Positions 26,760 through 34,738 of a stretch of 64,000 nucleotides of DNA are shown here, piece by piece. Numbering within the stretch: position 1 is the stretch's first letter; each line of letters starts with the position of its first letter. The notes under the pieces were generated by a model. That model did no database searches and had not been told where the DNA came from. It was given only the letters and a program-made list of their open reading frames with translations. Location: assembly GCF_003967555.1 (NCBI RefSeq), contig NZ_BIFS01000002.1, positions 434,001-498,000 of the forward strand, read 5' to 3'. The position numbers and the translations under genes are program-made. Source of the stretch: Dictyobacter kobayashii. Lineage in GTDB: Bacteria > Chloroflexota > Ktedonobacteria > Ktedonobacterales > Ktedonobacteraceae.

Positions 26760-27656
26760 ATGAAACTGGTCACGGTCAGAACTGCCCATGACATTACATA
26801 CGCCGGGGTAGTGCGCGGTGAGGAAGTGCTCTTACTGCATTACCCCAATCTACTCAGGCTGCTGCAAGATCCCGCTGGCTTGCAGCAGGCGCGCCAGGTG
26901 CTGGAAAGTAATAATAAGCCAGGCTTACCTCTCAGCACCCTTACTTTAATGACACCCGTGCCCAATCCTCCGACGTTGCGCGATTTCTATGCCTTCGAAC
27001 AACATGTCAAGGCTGGTCGCGCCAAACGTGGCCTGGATATGATCCCTGAGTGGTATGAGTTTCCGACCTTCTACTTCTCTAATACCAGCGAGTTGTATGG
27101 ACATAATGAACCTATCCCTTATCCGGTCGGCAGCCAGGAATTGGATATCGAGTTAGAGATTGCCTGTGTCATCGGGCGCGAGGGGAAAAATATCTCGGTC
27201 GATGAGGCGGCTGGCTATATTGCAGGCTACACCATTATGAATGATTGGAGTGCCCGCGATTTCCAGCGCCAGGATATGAAATTAAACCTGGGGCCTGGCA
27301 AGGGTAAGGATTTTGCGACATCTCTGGGACCCTGGTTGGTTACGCCCGATGAGCTGGCTGGCTATCGCACTGGTAGCGGTAGCAGTGAGCGTTATGACCT
27401 GACTATGCTGGCCCGTGTGGATGGTCAGGAGATTTCTCGCGGCAATTTCAACCAGATCTACTATAGCTTTCCTCAGTTGATCGCCTATGCCTCGCGCAAT
27501 GCTCGCCTGCGCCCTGGCGATATCCTTGGCTCCGGTACCGTTGGCACAGGTTGCCTGCTAGAAATTGGCACCCAGGTTCATCCATGGCTACAGCGCGGTG
27601 AGACGATTGAACTTGAGATCTCTGGAATCGGTGTATTGCGGAATAGAATTGTATAA
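26760..27656 (+). CDS. Fumarylacetoacetate hydrolase family protein
   Basis: A 298-residue FAH-family enzyme, probably cleaving fumarylacetoacetate to fumarate and acetoacetate. The divalent-metal site appears in LDIELEIACVIG (Glu pair) and NDWSARDFQ (Asp); GKGKDFATSLGPWLVT is the family's substrate loop. The ATG follows directly on the TAG of HPPD, so translation is coupled. Place between HPPD and homogentisate dioxygenase supports the fumarylacetoacetase role over the other FAH-fold hydrolases. No maleylacetoacetate isomerase gene is seen in the window. Confidence 0.9.
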   Translation: MKLVTVRTAHDITYAGVVRGEEVLLLHYPNLLRLLQDPAGLQQARQVLESNNKPGLPLSTLTLMTPVPNPPTLRDFYAFEQHVKAGRAKRGLDMIPEWYEFPTFYFSNTSELYGHNEPIPYPVGSQELDIELEIACVIGREGKNISVDEAAGYIAGYTIMNDWSARDFQRQDMKLNLGPGKGKDFATSLGPWLVTPDELAGYRTGSGSSERYDLTMLARVDGQEISRGNFNQIYYSFPQLIAYASRNARLRPGDILGSGTVGTGCLLEIGTQVHPWLQRGETIELEISGIGVLRNRIV

Positions 27657-27688
27657 CTTACAACATACTCATAGAGGAGGTGCAACCG

Positions 27689-28855
27689 ATGCCACCTTAT
27701 CATCGTCTGGGCGAGATTCCACCCAAACGGCATACGCAGTTTCATAAGCCGGATGGTACGCTCTATTCCGAGGAACTCTTTGGTATTGAGGGCTTCTCGA
27801 ATAATTATTCGAACATCTACTACCATTATCCTCCTACCCGTGTGAAGAAGATTGAGCCGTTCAGCAAGCAGCAATTTGAGGAGTGGAACGAGGATGTACA
27901 TCGTCACCATCATTTGAAGACCGCTCCCCTTAAACCTGGTAGTGATGCTGTGTTGGGCAATATGGTTCTGATGTACAATAAAGATCTGACAATTGGTATC
28001 TCCCTGCCAACCCAGGATATGAGCTACTATTATCGCAATGGTGATTCGGATCAGATGTACTTTGTCCATGATGGTCACGGTGTTCTGGAAACGACCTTCG
28101 GCCTGCTTCCTTACCATGAGGGCGACTATATTATCATTCCGCGCGGCACTACGTATCGCTTCACTATCGCGCCCGATAGTGCCCAAACACGCTTGCTGGT
28201 TGTCGAGGCCCATGGCTCGATCGAGCCACCGCGCCGCTACCTCAGCCCTAATGGTCAGTTGCTAGAACATTCGCCATACTGCGAGCGCGATATCCGCCGT
28301 CCTGAGGAGCTAGTGAGCCATACGGAGCAGGGCGAATTTGAGGTACGCGTGAAGGTGGGAAACCTGATCACCAGCTACTGGTACGATTTCCATCCCATCA
28401 ATACCGTTGGCTGGGATGGCTGTGAGTATCCCTGGATCTTCAATATCGCCGATTTTGAGCCGATCACGGGACGCGTCCACCAGCCGCCACCAGTCCATCA
28501 AACCTTCCAGGGACCCAACTTTGTCGTGTGCTCGTTTGTACCGCGCAAGCTCGACTACCATCCGCTCTCGATCCCTGTACCATACAACCACAGCAACATC
28601 GATAGCGATGAGCTACTCTACTATGTCAATGGCAACTTTGGGAGCCGCAAAGGCATTGAGCGCTCTTCAATGACCCTGCATCCGCGTGGCATCCCCCATG
28701 GACCCCATCCGGGTGCCGTCGAAAAAAGCCTGGGCGTCGAGCGCACCGATGAGCTGGCCGTGATGATCGACACCTTCAATCCCTTGAAATTCACCACCAT
28801 GGCCCATACCCTCGACGATTCAGCCTATCCCTATAGCTGGCTGGAAGACCACTAA
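27689..28855 (+). CDS. hmgA: Homogentisate 1,2-dioxygenase
   Basis: A 388-residue cupin-type ring-cleavage enzyme that opens homogentisate to maleylacetoacetate. The N-terminal MYFVHDGHGVLET and EGDYIIIPRGTTYRF are the family's jelly-roll strands. The C-terminal HPRGIPHGPHPGAVEKS holds iron-site histidines. GAGGAGG lies 8 nt before the ATG at 27689; an in-frame GTG nine bases upstream overlaps that site. Third gene of the operon, followed by a strong terminator. Confidence 0.93.
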   Translation: MPPYHRLGEIPPKRHTQFHKPDGTLYSEELFGIEGFSNNYSNIYYHYPPTRVKKIEPFSKQQFEEWNEDVHRHHHLKTAPLKPGSDAVLGNMVLMYNKDLTIGISLPTQDMSYYYRNGDSDQMYFVHDGHGVLETTFGLLPYHEGDYIIIPRGTTYRFTIAPDSAQTRLLVVEAHGSIEPPRRYLSPNGQLLEHSPYCERDIRRPEELVSHTEQGEFEVRVKVGNLITSYWYDFHPINTVGWDGCEYPWIFNIADFEPITGRVHQPPPVHQTFQGPNFVVCSFVPRKLDYHPLSIPVPYNHSNIDSDELLYYVNGNFGSRKGIERSSMTLHPRGIPHGPHPGAVEKSLGVERTDELAVMIDTFNPLKFTTMAHTLDDSAYPYSWLEDH

Positions 28856-28874
28856 TACAATCCTCTCTCTAATC

Positions 28875-28930
28875 CAGAAGGGGTCGTGCCCGGCTTCACA
28901 ACGTGGTGAAACCGGGCACGACCCCTTCTG
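28875..28930 (+). terminator. Terminator of the homogentisate operon
   Basis: Arms 28875-28893 (CAGAAGGGGTCGTGCCCGG) and 28912-28930 are perfect, with an 18-nt loop that can pair further, then TCCTTTTTC. Confidence 0.85.
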
Positions 28931-28971
28931 TCCTTTTTCAATATCTCTCATTTACCAGCAAAACTCAAAAG

Positions 28972-29218
28972 CAGCAATGACAACGATCTGTACGTACGGG
29001 GCTTGTCCCCGCTTCATCCGTTTCTACTCTAAAAATTACAATAGACATGTGTTATAACATATTCAGGCATCAGAGCCCGATCGTTTCCCCAGTAGGATGT
29101 GCTTTTCGTGCAATAATGGCGGAAGCGGAGGCAAATCCGCACGTACTTGTTTATTTTTCATGCAAAAAGTGATAAAGCGGGGAAAATCCCCGCACGTACA
29201 GATCGTTGTTATTGCTGC
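28972..29218. repeat. Family B MITE-like element
   Basis: Left end GCAGCAATGACAACGATCTG then TACGTACGGGGCTTGTCCCC; right end AAAGCGGGGAAAATCCCCGC then ACGTACAGATCGTTGTTATT and GCTGC. The ends are inverted copies of each other and of the ends at 15153, 30808 and 49446. The inner part has no ORF. The IS66 element is inserted 28 bp beyond its right end. Confidence 0.75.
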
Positions 29219-29246
29219 GTCCAATGCACTGTTTGATTCTTAAATG

Positions 29247-30790
29247 GTAACTACTCAGTACCTTGAGAAAAGCTGGACAAAGCTGATAAACTAAGAGCAT
29301 GACAGAAGAAGAAGTGAGAAATCTTCAGAAAGCCTACCGAGAGCTCAAAGAGCAAGCAGAGGCATTCAAAGAGCAAGCAGAGCAGAAAGATCGCAGGATC
29401 GAAGAGCTCGAAGGATTGCTCATAGGTGCCTTGTTGCGCATTGAAGAGCTTGAACGGCGATTGGGAAAAGATAGTCATAATAGTAGTAAACCTCCTTCCA
29501 GTGATGGATTGGGTCGCAAACCTGGCAAACAGCGGCGCAAAAGCGGCAAGACTTCCGGTGGACAAGCCGGTCACCACGGTCATACCCTGATGCAAGCATT
29601 GACTCCTGATAGCGTCGTGCTTCATCGTCCAACGCACTGTGAAGCATGTCAGTACCCTCTTGAGCAGGAGGCAGCTATCACCAACGAACGCCGTCAAGTC
29701 CACGATCTGCCCACGTGGCGTTTGCTGGTCGAGGAGCATTGCCGACAAGCAATCTGCTGCCCCTATTGCCAGCATGTGACGCAGGCGTCTTTTCCGGCAG
29801 GCGTCGATGCTGCTGTCCAGTATGGCCCGCAGGTCCAAGCCTTGGCGGTCTATCTTTCCCACTTTCAACTGGTGCCACTGCAACGCACCTGTGAAGCTCT
29901 TGCTGATCTGTGCGGGTGTCAGTTGTCCGAAGGCACGCTGGTCCGTTGGATTGCTCAGGCAGCCAAGACCCTTGAGTCGAGCATCGAGCGGATCAAAACC
30001 TTACTGCTGGCCAGCCCCTTGCAACATGCTGACGAAACGGGGATGCGTGTCAAAGGCATCTTGCATTGGATGCATCTCAATGCGACTCCCTGGCTCACCC
30101 TGTACTCCTGGCATCGCAAACGAGGGCATCAGGCTCTGGAGCAGATTGGGATCTGGCCACACTATCAGGGCCGCTCCATGCATGATCGCTGGTCCAGCTA
30201 TGATCGCTACCTCTGTACCCATAGCCTCTGCGGAGCCCACCTGCTACGCGACTGCCTGTATGTCGCCGAACAGGAGAAGCAGCCTTGGGGACAAGCCATG
30301 TTCGATCTGTTGCTGGCGATGAAGCAAGCCGCTGATCGCTGGCGCCTCCAAGGAGCGAGCGCCGTCCCCACCCCCGAACGGGAGCAGTGGCTTGCCCAGT
30401 ATTTTGCCATTCTGGCCGCTGGCTTTGCCACGCATGCCGCTCAAGCCCCTCCCCCAGGAAGTCTGCAGCCCAAACGACAAGGACGCAAAAAACAGGAAGC
30501 CTCCAAGAATCTGCTCGATGCGCTCTTAAAGCGAGCTGATCAAGTGTTGGGTTTTCTGGAGGACCTGTCTGTGCCTTTTACCAACAATCTCGCCGAACGA
30601 GATTTACGCATGGTGAAAGTGCAGCAAAAGATTTCCGGAACCTTCCGCAGTGACGATGGAGCTACGGCTTTTTGCATCATTCGCAGCTATCTTTCAACCA
30701 TGCGCAAGCAGGGGCGCTCAATGCTTGCTGCCATTGCTGCGGTTTTTGCTGGTTCTCCTTTCCCCATTGCATGGGCTACTGAGTAGTTAC
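29247..30790 (+). mobile_element. IS66-family insertion sequence (single-ORF type)
   Basis: A 1544-bp element bounded by perfect 14-bp inverted repeats GTAACTACTCAGTA (29247-29260 and 30777-30790), starting with the GTAA typical of IS66. It is flanked by an exact 8-bp direct repeat CTTAAATG at 29239-29246 and 30791-30798, the target-duplication length of IS66. It has only the tnpC-type gene, no tnpA/tnpB, like the ISBst12 subgroup. The intact ends, duplication and ORF suggest a recent insertion. Confidence 0.95.
29299..30786 (+). CDS. IS66-family transposase (TnpC type)
   Basis: A 495-residue transposase. N-terminal coiled coil (1-60, EQAEAFKEQAEQKDRRIEEL), the helix KDSHNSSKPPSSDGL, a zinc finger (CEACQYP ... 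CCPYC) and a DDE domain with Asp in HADETGMRV and DRWSSYDRY and Glu in NNLAERDLRMVKVQQKISG. It cuts and joins the element ends in the cytoplasm. The frame is intact and its stop lies inside the right terminal repeat. Confidence 0.95.
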   Translation: MTEEEVRNLQKAYRELKEQAEAFKEQAEQKDRRIEELEGLLIGALLRIEELERRLGKDSHNSSKPPSSDGLGRKPGKQRRKSGKTSGGQAGHHGHTLMQALTPDSVVLHRPTHCEACQYPLEQEAAITNERRQVHDLPTWRLLVEEHCRQAICCPYCQHVTQASFPAGVDAAVQYGPQVQALAVYLSHFQLVPLQRTCEALADLCGCQLSEGTLVRWIAQAAKTLESSIERIKTLLLASPLQHADETGMRVKGILHWMHLNATPWLTLYSWHRKRGHQALEQIGIWPHYQGRSMHDRWSSYDRYLCTHSLCGAHLLRDCLYVAEQEKQPWGQAMFDLLLAMKQAADRWRLQGASAVPTPEREQWLAQYFAILAAGFATHAAQAPPPGSLQPKRQGRKKQEASKNLLDALLKRADQVLGFLEDLSVPFTNNLAERDLRMVKVQQKISGTFRSDDGATAFCIIRSYLSTMRKQGRSMLAAIAAVFAGSPFPIAWATE

Positions 30791-30807
30791 CTTAAATGAA
30801 ATGTATT

Positions 30808-30848
30808 GGGACAAGCCCCGTACGTACAAATCGTGTTTGTTGTTGCGA
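30808..30848. repeat. Isolated right end of a family B element
   Basis: GGACAAGCCCCGTACGTACA then AATCGTGTTTGTTGTTGCG matches the right ends of the family B elements at 28972 and 49446. No matching left end is seen on this side of the IS66 element. Confidence 0.6.
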
Positions 30849-30893
30849 CTCCAGCCAAAACAAACCACGCATATCGATGTATTTAAAGAAATA

Positions 30894-32564
30894 TTATGGG
30901 TGTGCATTATTAGCAAGATATTGATGGATGAAGGCGATCGACATGCTGCCCTCACCAACACCGGAGGCGACACGTTTAATTGAGCCGTGGCGTACATCTC
31001 CGGCTGCGAAGATCCCGGGGACGCTGGTCTCAAGTAGAAAGGGATTGCGTTTGAGCGGCCAATGTTTTTCGGCGGCTTTATCTGCAAGCACATCCTGTCC
31101 CGTTAAGATATAGCCGCCTTCATCGCGGCTGATAGCTGCTGGCAGCCATGCCGTCTGAGCATTGGCACCAATAAAGATAAATAGCGCATCCGTGTTATGT
31201 GTCTGCTCGGTCCCGCTCTGGCGATCGCGCACCACAATTGACTCCAGATGATCCTTACCGCGAGCTGTAACTACTTCACAATGTACCTGCACCACAACAT
31301 TTGCCTTGAGTGCAAGCTGCTCAATCAGGTAATGCGACATCGTTGCCTCCAGGCTATCGCCTCGCACTAGCAATGTAACCGAGCTGGCATAGTTGGCGAA
31401 GAACAGGGCCGCCTGGCCCGCCGAGTTCCCGCCTCCGATCAGATATACATCCTTGCCACTTGTGCTCAGTGCTTCACTACGGGCGGCTCCATAATACACA
31501 CCTCGACCCACAAATTTTTCAACACCCGATATAGCCAGGCGGCGCCAGTTGACCCCGGTCGCAATCACTATCGCCCTGGCATTGATGCGCTCATCTCCAT
31601 CCAGAATAATCGTATGTGGATCAGCCTCCAGGGTAATCCCCTCCACACAGCGAGCTACGATAATCTCAGCCCCAAAGCGCCTGGCTTGCAGTAAGGCGCG
31701 ATGGCTCAGTTCTTCCCCGGAAAGGCCTGAAGGAAAGCCAAGATAGTTCTCGATCCGTGATGAGGTGCCAGCCTGTCCGCCGGGGGCCTCTCGGTCAATC
31801 AGTAATGTGCGCAATCCCTCTGAAGCCCCATAAACTGCGGCCGCCAGACCAGCCGGACCGGCTCCAAGAATGGCAACGTCATAGGAGGCTTCTGTGGGTG
31901 TGGTCTGCAATCCAACCTGCTCGGCGAGCTGCCTCAGGGTAGGGGTAATCAGGGTCACTCCATTTTGCAGCACGATAATAGGGCAGACATCGGGATTGCC
32001 CAGCGCTTGCAGATGCTCCTGGGCTTTAGGATCGGTAGGTTCGAGCCAGGTAAAGGGTACATGATTGCGCACCAGGAAGTCACGCACATCATGGCACGCT
32101 GGATCCCAACGATATCCAATTACCTGGATAAGATTTGGCGTATTGGAGACGGCAAGCTCTTGTAAGTTCTTGATACGCCGGGCCATCGTCTTGAGCAGTT
32201 CATGGCCCAGAGAGGGTATCCCCAGGATATATGTCTGGAAATCGATTGGATCCAGCCGCAAGACTCGTGAGGCTTCATGGGCGCGCAAACTTGCTACCGC
32301 CGTCGATCCTAGCAAGAGCGGAAGCTCTCCAAAATAGCTACCAGGACCATAATAATCAAGCACCCGTTCAACATCGTTCTGATGTTTAATTACTTCAAGC
32401 GAACCATCTAATAACACGAAAAAAGATGGCAACTCGCCCTCCTGGATTAACCATTCGCCCGCTTGCAAGCGCACATCAGCGGCCTGGCTGGCAATCTGCT
32501 GCTGTTGTTCCTTGGAAAGTTGAGAGAATAGAGGCACCTGCGCCACAAGGTCCGCTGTAATCAT
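30894..32564 (-). CDS. Cyclic-nucleotide-binding domain fused to glutaredoxin-like and thioredoxin-reductase-like domains
   Basis: A 556-residue protein in three parts. 1-130 is a cNMP-binding domain (LFSQLSKEQQQQIA, GPGSYFGELPLLLGSTAVASLRA). 143-217 is a glutaredoxin-like fold with one Cys (WDPACHDVRDFLV). About 226-550 is a flavoprotein with GAGPAGLAAAVYG, the NADPH motif GGGNSAGQAALFFA and FAAGDVRHGSIKRV. The CxxC redox pair of true thioredoxin reductases, expected before the NADPH domain, is absent. Electron transfer to thioredoxin is therefore unlikely; activity may be controlled by cAMP/cGMP. AAGGGG precedes the ATG. Confidence 0.88.
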   Translation of the reverse strand: MITADLVAQVPLFSQLSKEQQQQIASQAADVRLQAGEWLIQEGELPSFFVLLDGSLEVIKHQNDVERVLDYYGPGSYFGELPLLLGSTAVASLRAHEASRVLRLDPIDFQTYILGIPSLGHELLKTMARRIKNLQELAVSNTPNLIQVIGYRWDPACHDVRDFLVRNHVPFTWLEPTDPKAQEHLQALGNPDVCPIIVLQNGVTLITPTLRQLAEQVGLQTTPTEASYDVAILGAGPAGLAAAVYGASEGLRTLLIDREAPGGQAGTSSRIENYLGFPSGLSGEELSHRALLQARRFGAEIIVARCVEGITLEADPHTIILDGDERINARAIVIATGVNWRRLAISGVEKFVGRGVYYGAARSEALSTSGKDVYLIGGGNSAGQAALFFANYASSVTLLVRGDSLEATMSHYLIEQLALKANVVVQVHCEVVTARGKDHLESIVVRDRQSGTEQTHNTDALFIFIGANAQTAWLPAAISRDEGGYILTGQDVLADKAAEKHWPLKRNPFLLETSVPGIFAAGDVRHGSIKRVASGVGEGSMSIAFIHQYLANNAHP

Positions 32565-32671
32565 ATTACCCCTTCTGTATCAATCAGAACTTGAAGAGCT
32601 CAGACACTGTACTGGCTAGCCGATGAAAGTATACTTCCACATATATTATATCCCGTGCGTGCCGTATCTGA

Positions 32672-32802
32672 TATCTGCTGGCTCTCCGTCCTGAGATCAA
32701 TCAGCGTTTGCAGCATGAGGTCGATACGGTTCAGCAGGGTCGCGCGCCCTCCTATGCCGATCTCCCTCGACTGCCCTACACGCTGCAGGTGCTAAAGGAA
32801 AA
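32672..32802 (+). pseudogene. Remnant of a cytochrome P450 gene
   Basis: One plus-strand frame reads LLALRPEINQRLQHEVD, then RAPSYADLPRLPYTLQVLKE, a clear match to the P450 segment from after helix I to the start of helix K (normally ending ExxR). A stop precedes it at 32669, and after LKE the sequence no longer follows the family. No haem loop follows. It is a leftover of about 44 codons between the flavoprotein and the S51 peptidase gene. Confidence 0.7.
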
Positions 32803-32829
32803 TGACTGTCAGGCGTCGGGGTTGAATAC

Positions 32830-33539
32830 TCAGGCAATAGGGACCTCAAAGGGCTCGCCCGCTTTGTATACACTGGTGTCACCGTTATGGTAGAGTGTGA
32901 CTGTACCTTTACCGTAAACGTGCCATACGTTCTTTTGAGTGGAGCCACTATCGTTGATCATGCCTGTCTGTTCATCAATACCTAATAACAGCGCTTGCGG
33001 TAGTAGTTTTGTTAGTTGAGCGGCCCAGTTACTACCAAAGGCATTGTGATGCGGCAAGACGCAGGCTTGGGGAATCAGGCCCAGTCCCTCAACCACCTTT
33101 TTGCTCTGGGGATCAAAGTAGTACTGGCATAAAATCATGGCTCCAGCGCTACTGCCGCCCAGTACAGCGCCGCGCTCGTAAGCCTGGCGCATGGCCTCCC
33201 AGCTCCTACTTTTGAGCAAGGTTTGGCCCAGAAAGTGGGGAAAGCCACCCAGCAAATAAATCAGGTTGGATTGGTTGAGCGCGGCCACAATCTCTTCCGC
33301 GTTGGCGGACGCTTTGTCGATCAGGGGCAATGATTTGACGTTCGTTGCTCCCAGGTGCTGAAACCAGTTGACTCCATTCTGTCCCGCTCGTCGATGATTA
33401 TGATCGGGGGCTGCGGCGGTCGGAATAATACTGATCATGCTGTCCATCCCACCCGCCAGCTCGATCGCCCTTCGATCTGGCTCTGCCATCTTGCCCCAAA
33501 CTCGGCCCCACCCTCTAATACAATATATCCACTCATCAT
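32830..33539 (-). CDS. S51-family peptidase / cyanophycinase-like protein, frameshifted near its start
   Basis: The body (to 32830) shows the S51 nucleophile elbow GGSSAGAMILC (Ser) and YLLGGFPHFLGQTL, LLLGIDEQTGMI. From the ATG at 33539 (preceded by GGGAAGGA) the DNA reads MSGYIVLEGGAEFG, a typical start for this family, in another frame. One extra base in CCCC 33494-33497 joins it to GKMAEPDRRAIEL, giving 236 residues. Family members hydrolyse Asp-X dipeptides (PepE) or cyanophycin; 'cyanophycinase-like' fits the GGAEFGGKMAEPDR start best. Without correction the gene would need an atypical start inside the frame. Confidence 0.82.
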
Positions 33540-33685
33540 TTTTCCTTCCCTTCAGGGGCAACGTCGTCGTTACCCCTGTATCATTATGATCATATCATTC
33601 AAAGAAGAACGAGTCGGGTCAAAGGTATTTCGTCATTGTCTTATTCAGACTATAAGAATTACAGTGCTGCGCGTGTGGGTATCCA

Positions 33686-34573
33686 CTAACCCAGACCAGC
33701 CAGCAAGTCCTGTTCCAGCGCTCCGTTGTGCGGGGTCTGGGCACTGCGCACCAGCACAAAGTATTCATAACCCAACATTTGCTCTCGCTGTGCTTCAGGA
33801 ACGGTAAAGAAGAAGCTATCGGGTGAGATCTGGGTTTTGTGGGCGGCCAGGGCCTTCATTTTATGATCAACGTATTTTCTTACATCGATGCGCGTGGTAA
33901 TCAACTCATCGGGCGTGCCCATAATGGCGGTATTCATAGCTGGATTATCCCAGGGACCGGGAACACCAGATTTTTGCAACTCTTTCATGGCTTCGACCAT
34001 CATGGAGCGCGGCATGGCCGTATAATAGAGTCTGGCTGGCTGCCAGGCTGGCAGGCCCAGTTCAGGAAAACAACGAGCCTCACCGGCGGCATCAAAGGCG
34101 GCATTGGTGATGCGGTTGGCTTGAATGTGGTCTGGATGACCATAGCCACCAAAGGCGTCATAAGTGACAAGGACCTGTGGCTTGAACTCGCGAATCAAGG
34201 CTACCAGACGTTTGACGGCCTCATTAAACAGGGCCTGGTGAAAAGATTCGGGATGGTTGTTGGAGTCGGTTCCGGCCATGCCTGAGTCACGAAAACCCAG
34301 CAAACGCGATTCCTGGATATTTAATGCTTTAACTGCTTCCTGTAACTCCTGACGTCGTACCTCAGCCAGGCGTGGGAACATAGCTGCTTTCGCCTGTTCA
34401 TCTAAGGCTGGATCGACAATTTCACCCTCTTCACCCAGGGTGGCGGTGACCAGTACTGTACGTACTCCCTGTGCGGTATAGTGCACAAAGGTTCCACCTG
34501 TACCCATTACTTCATCATCGGGATGCGCATGTACGGCCATAAAGGTCAATGGCTCTTTTTCAATCTGTGACAT
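33686..34573 (-). CDS. PIG-L / LmbE family N-acetylglucosaminyl deacetylase (MshB-like)
   Basis: A 295-residue zinc hydrolase. The metal site is visible in VHAHPDDEVMGTGG (14-27; His, Asp, Asp) and GYGHPDHIQANRI (His); FRDSGMAG and LVTATLGEEGE are family motifs. PF02585 members remove acetyl from GlcNAc conjugates. The mycothiol enzyme MshB and its amidase relative Mca share these motifs, so a thiol-biosynthesis or conjugate-detoxification role is plausible but not proven. It is downstream of nothing on its strand and separated from the IS4 element by a GC palindrome. Confidence 0.88.
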   Translation of the reverse strand: MSQIEKEPLTFMAVHAHPDDEVMGTGGTFVHYTAQGVRTVLVTATLGEEGEIVDPALDEQAKAAMFPRLAEVRRQELQEAVKALNIQESRLLGFRDSGMAGTDSNNHPESFHQALFNEAVKRLVALIREFKPQVLVTYDAFGGYGHPDHIQANRITNAAFDAAGEARCFPELGLPAWQPARLYYTAMPRSMMVEAMKELQKSGVPGPWDNPAMNTAIMGTPDELITTRIDVRKYVDHKMKALAAHKTQISPDSFFFTVPEAQREQMLGYEYFVLVRSAQTPHNGALEQDLLAGLG

Positions 34574-34699
34574 TTATCTCAATCTTCCAATATTTATAAA
34601 TTGACATTTACAATGCCTCAACATTATAACATGCCTAAAGAGGTTCCTTCTTCCTTTTATCTATAAGATCGATTCAAATCAATATGTGAGGCTGTCGCT

Positions 34700-34737
34700 C
34701 CTGTGCGGGCGGGCGCAGGCGCGCCCGCCCGCACAGG
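34700..34737. repeat. 17-bp GC-rich perfect inverted repeat
   Basis: Arms 34700-34716 (CCTGTGCGGGCGGGCGC) and 34721-34737 with loop AGGC. The IS4 element begins directly after it. The CCCGCACAGG motif is shared with GC blocks beside family A palindromes. Confidence 0.8.
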
Positions 34738-34738
34738 A

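Noticed and set aside
30777..30786. Readthrough of the IS66 transposase stop within the terminal repeat
   Set aside because: The stop lies inside the right end, as is common in compact IS elements; no fusion is needed.
32697..32948. 83-codon minus-strand ORF overlapping the S51 gene end
   Set aside because: It is antisense to the P450 remnant and the peptidase; the plus-strand P450 match explains the region better.
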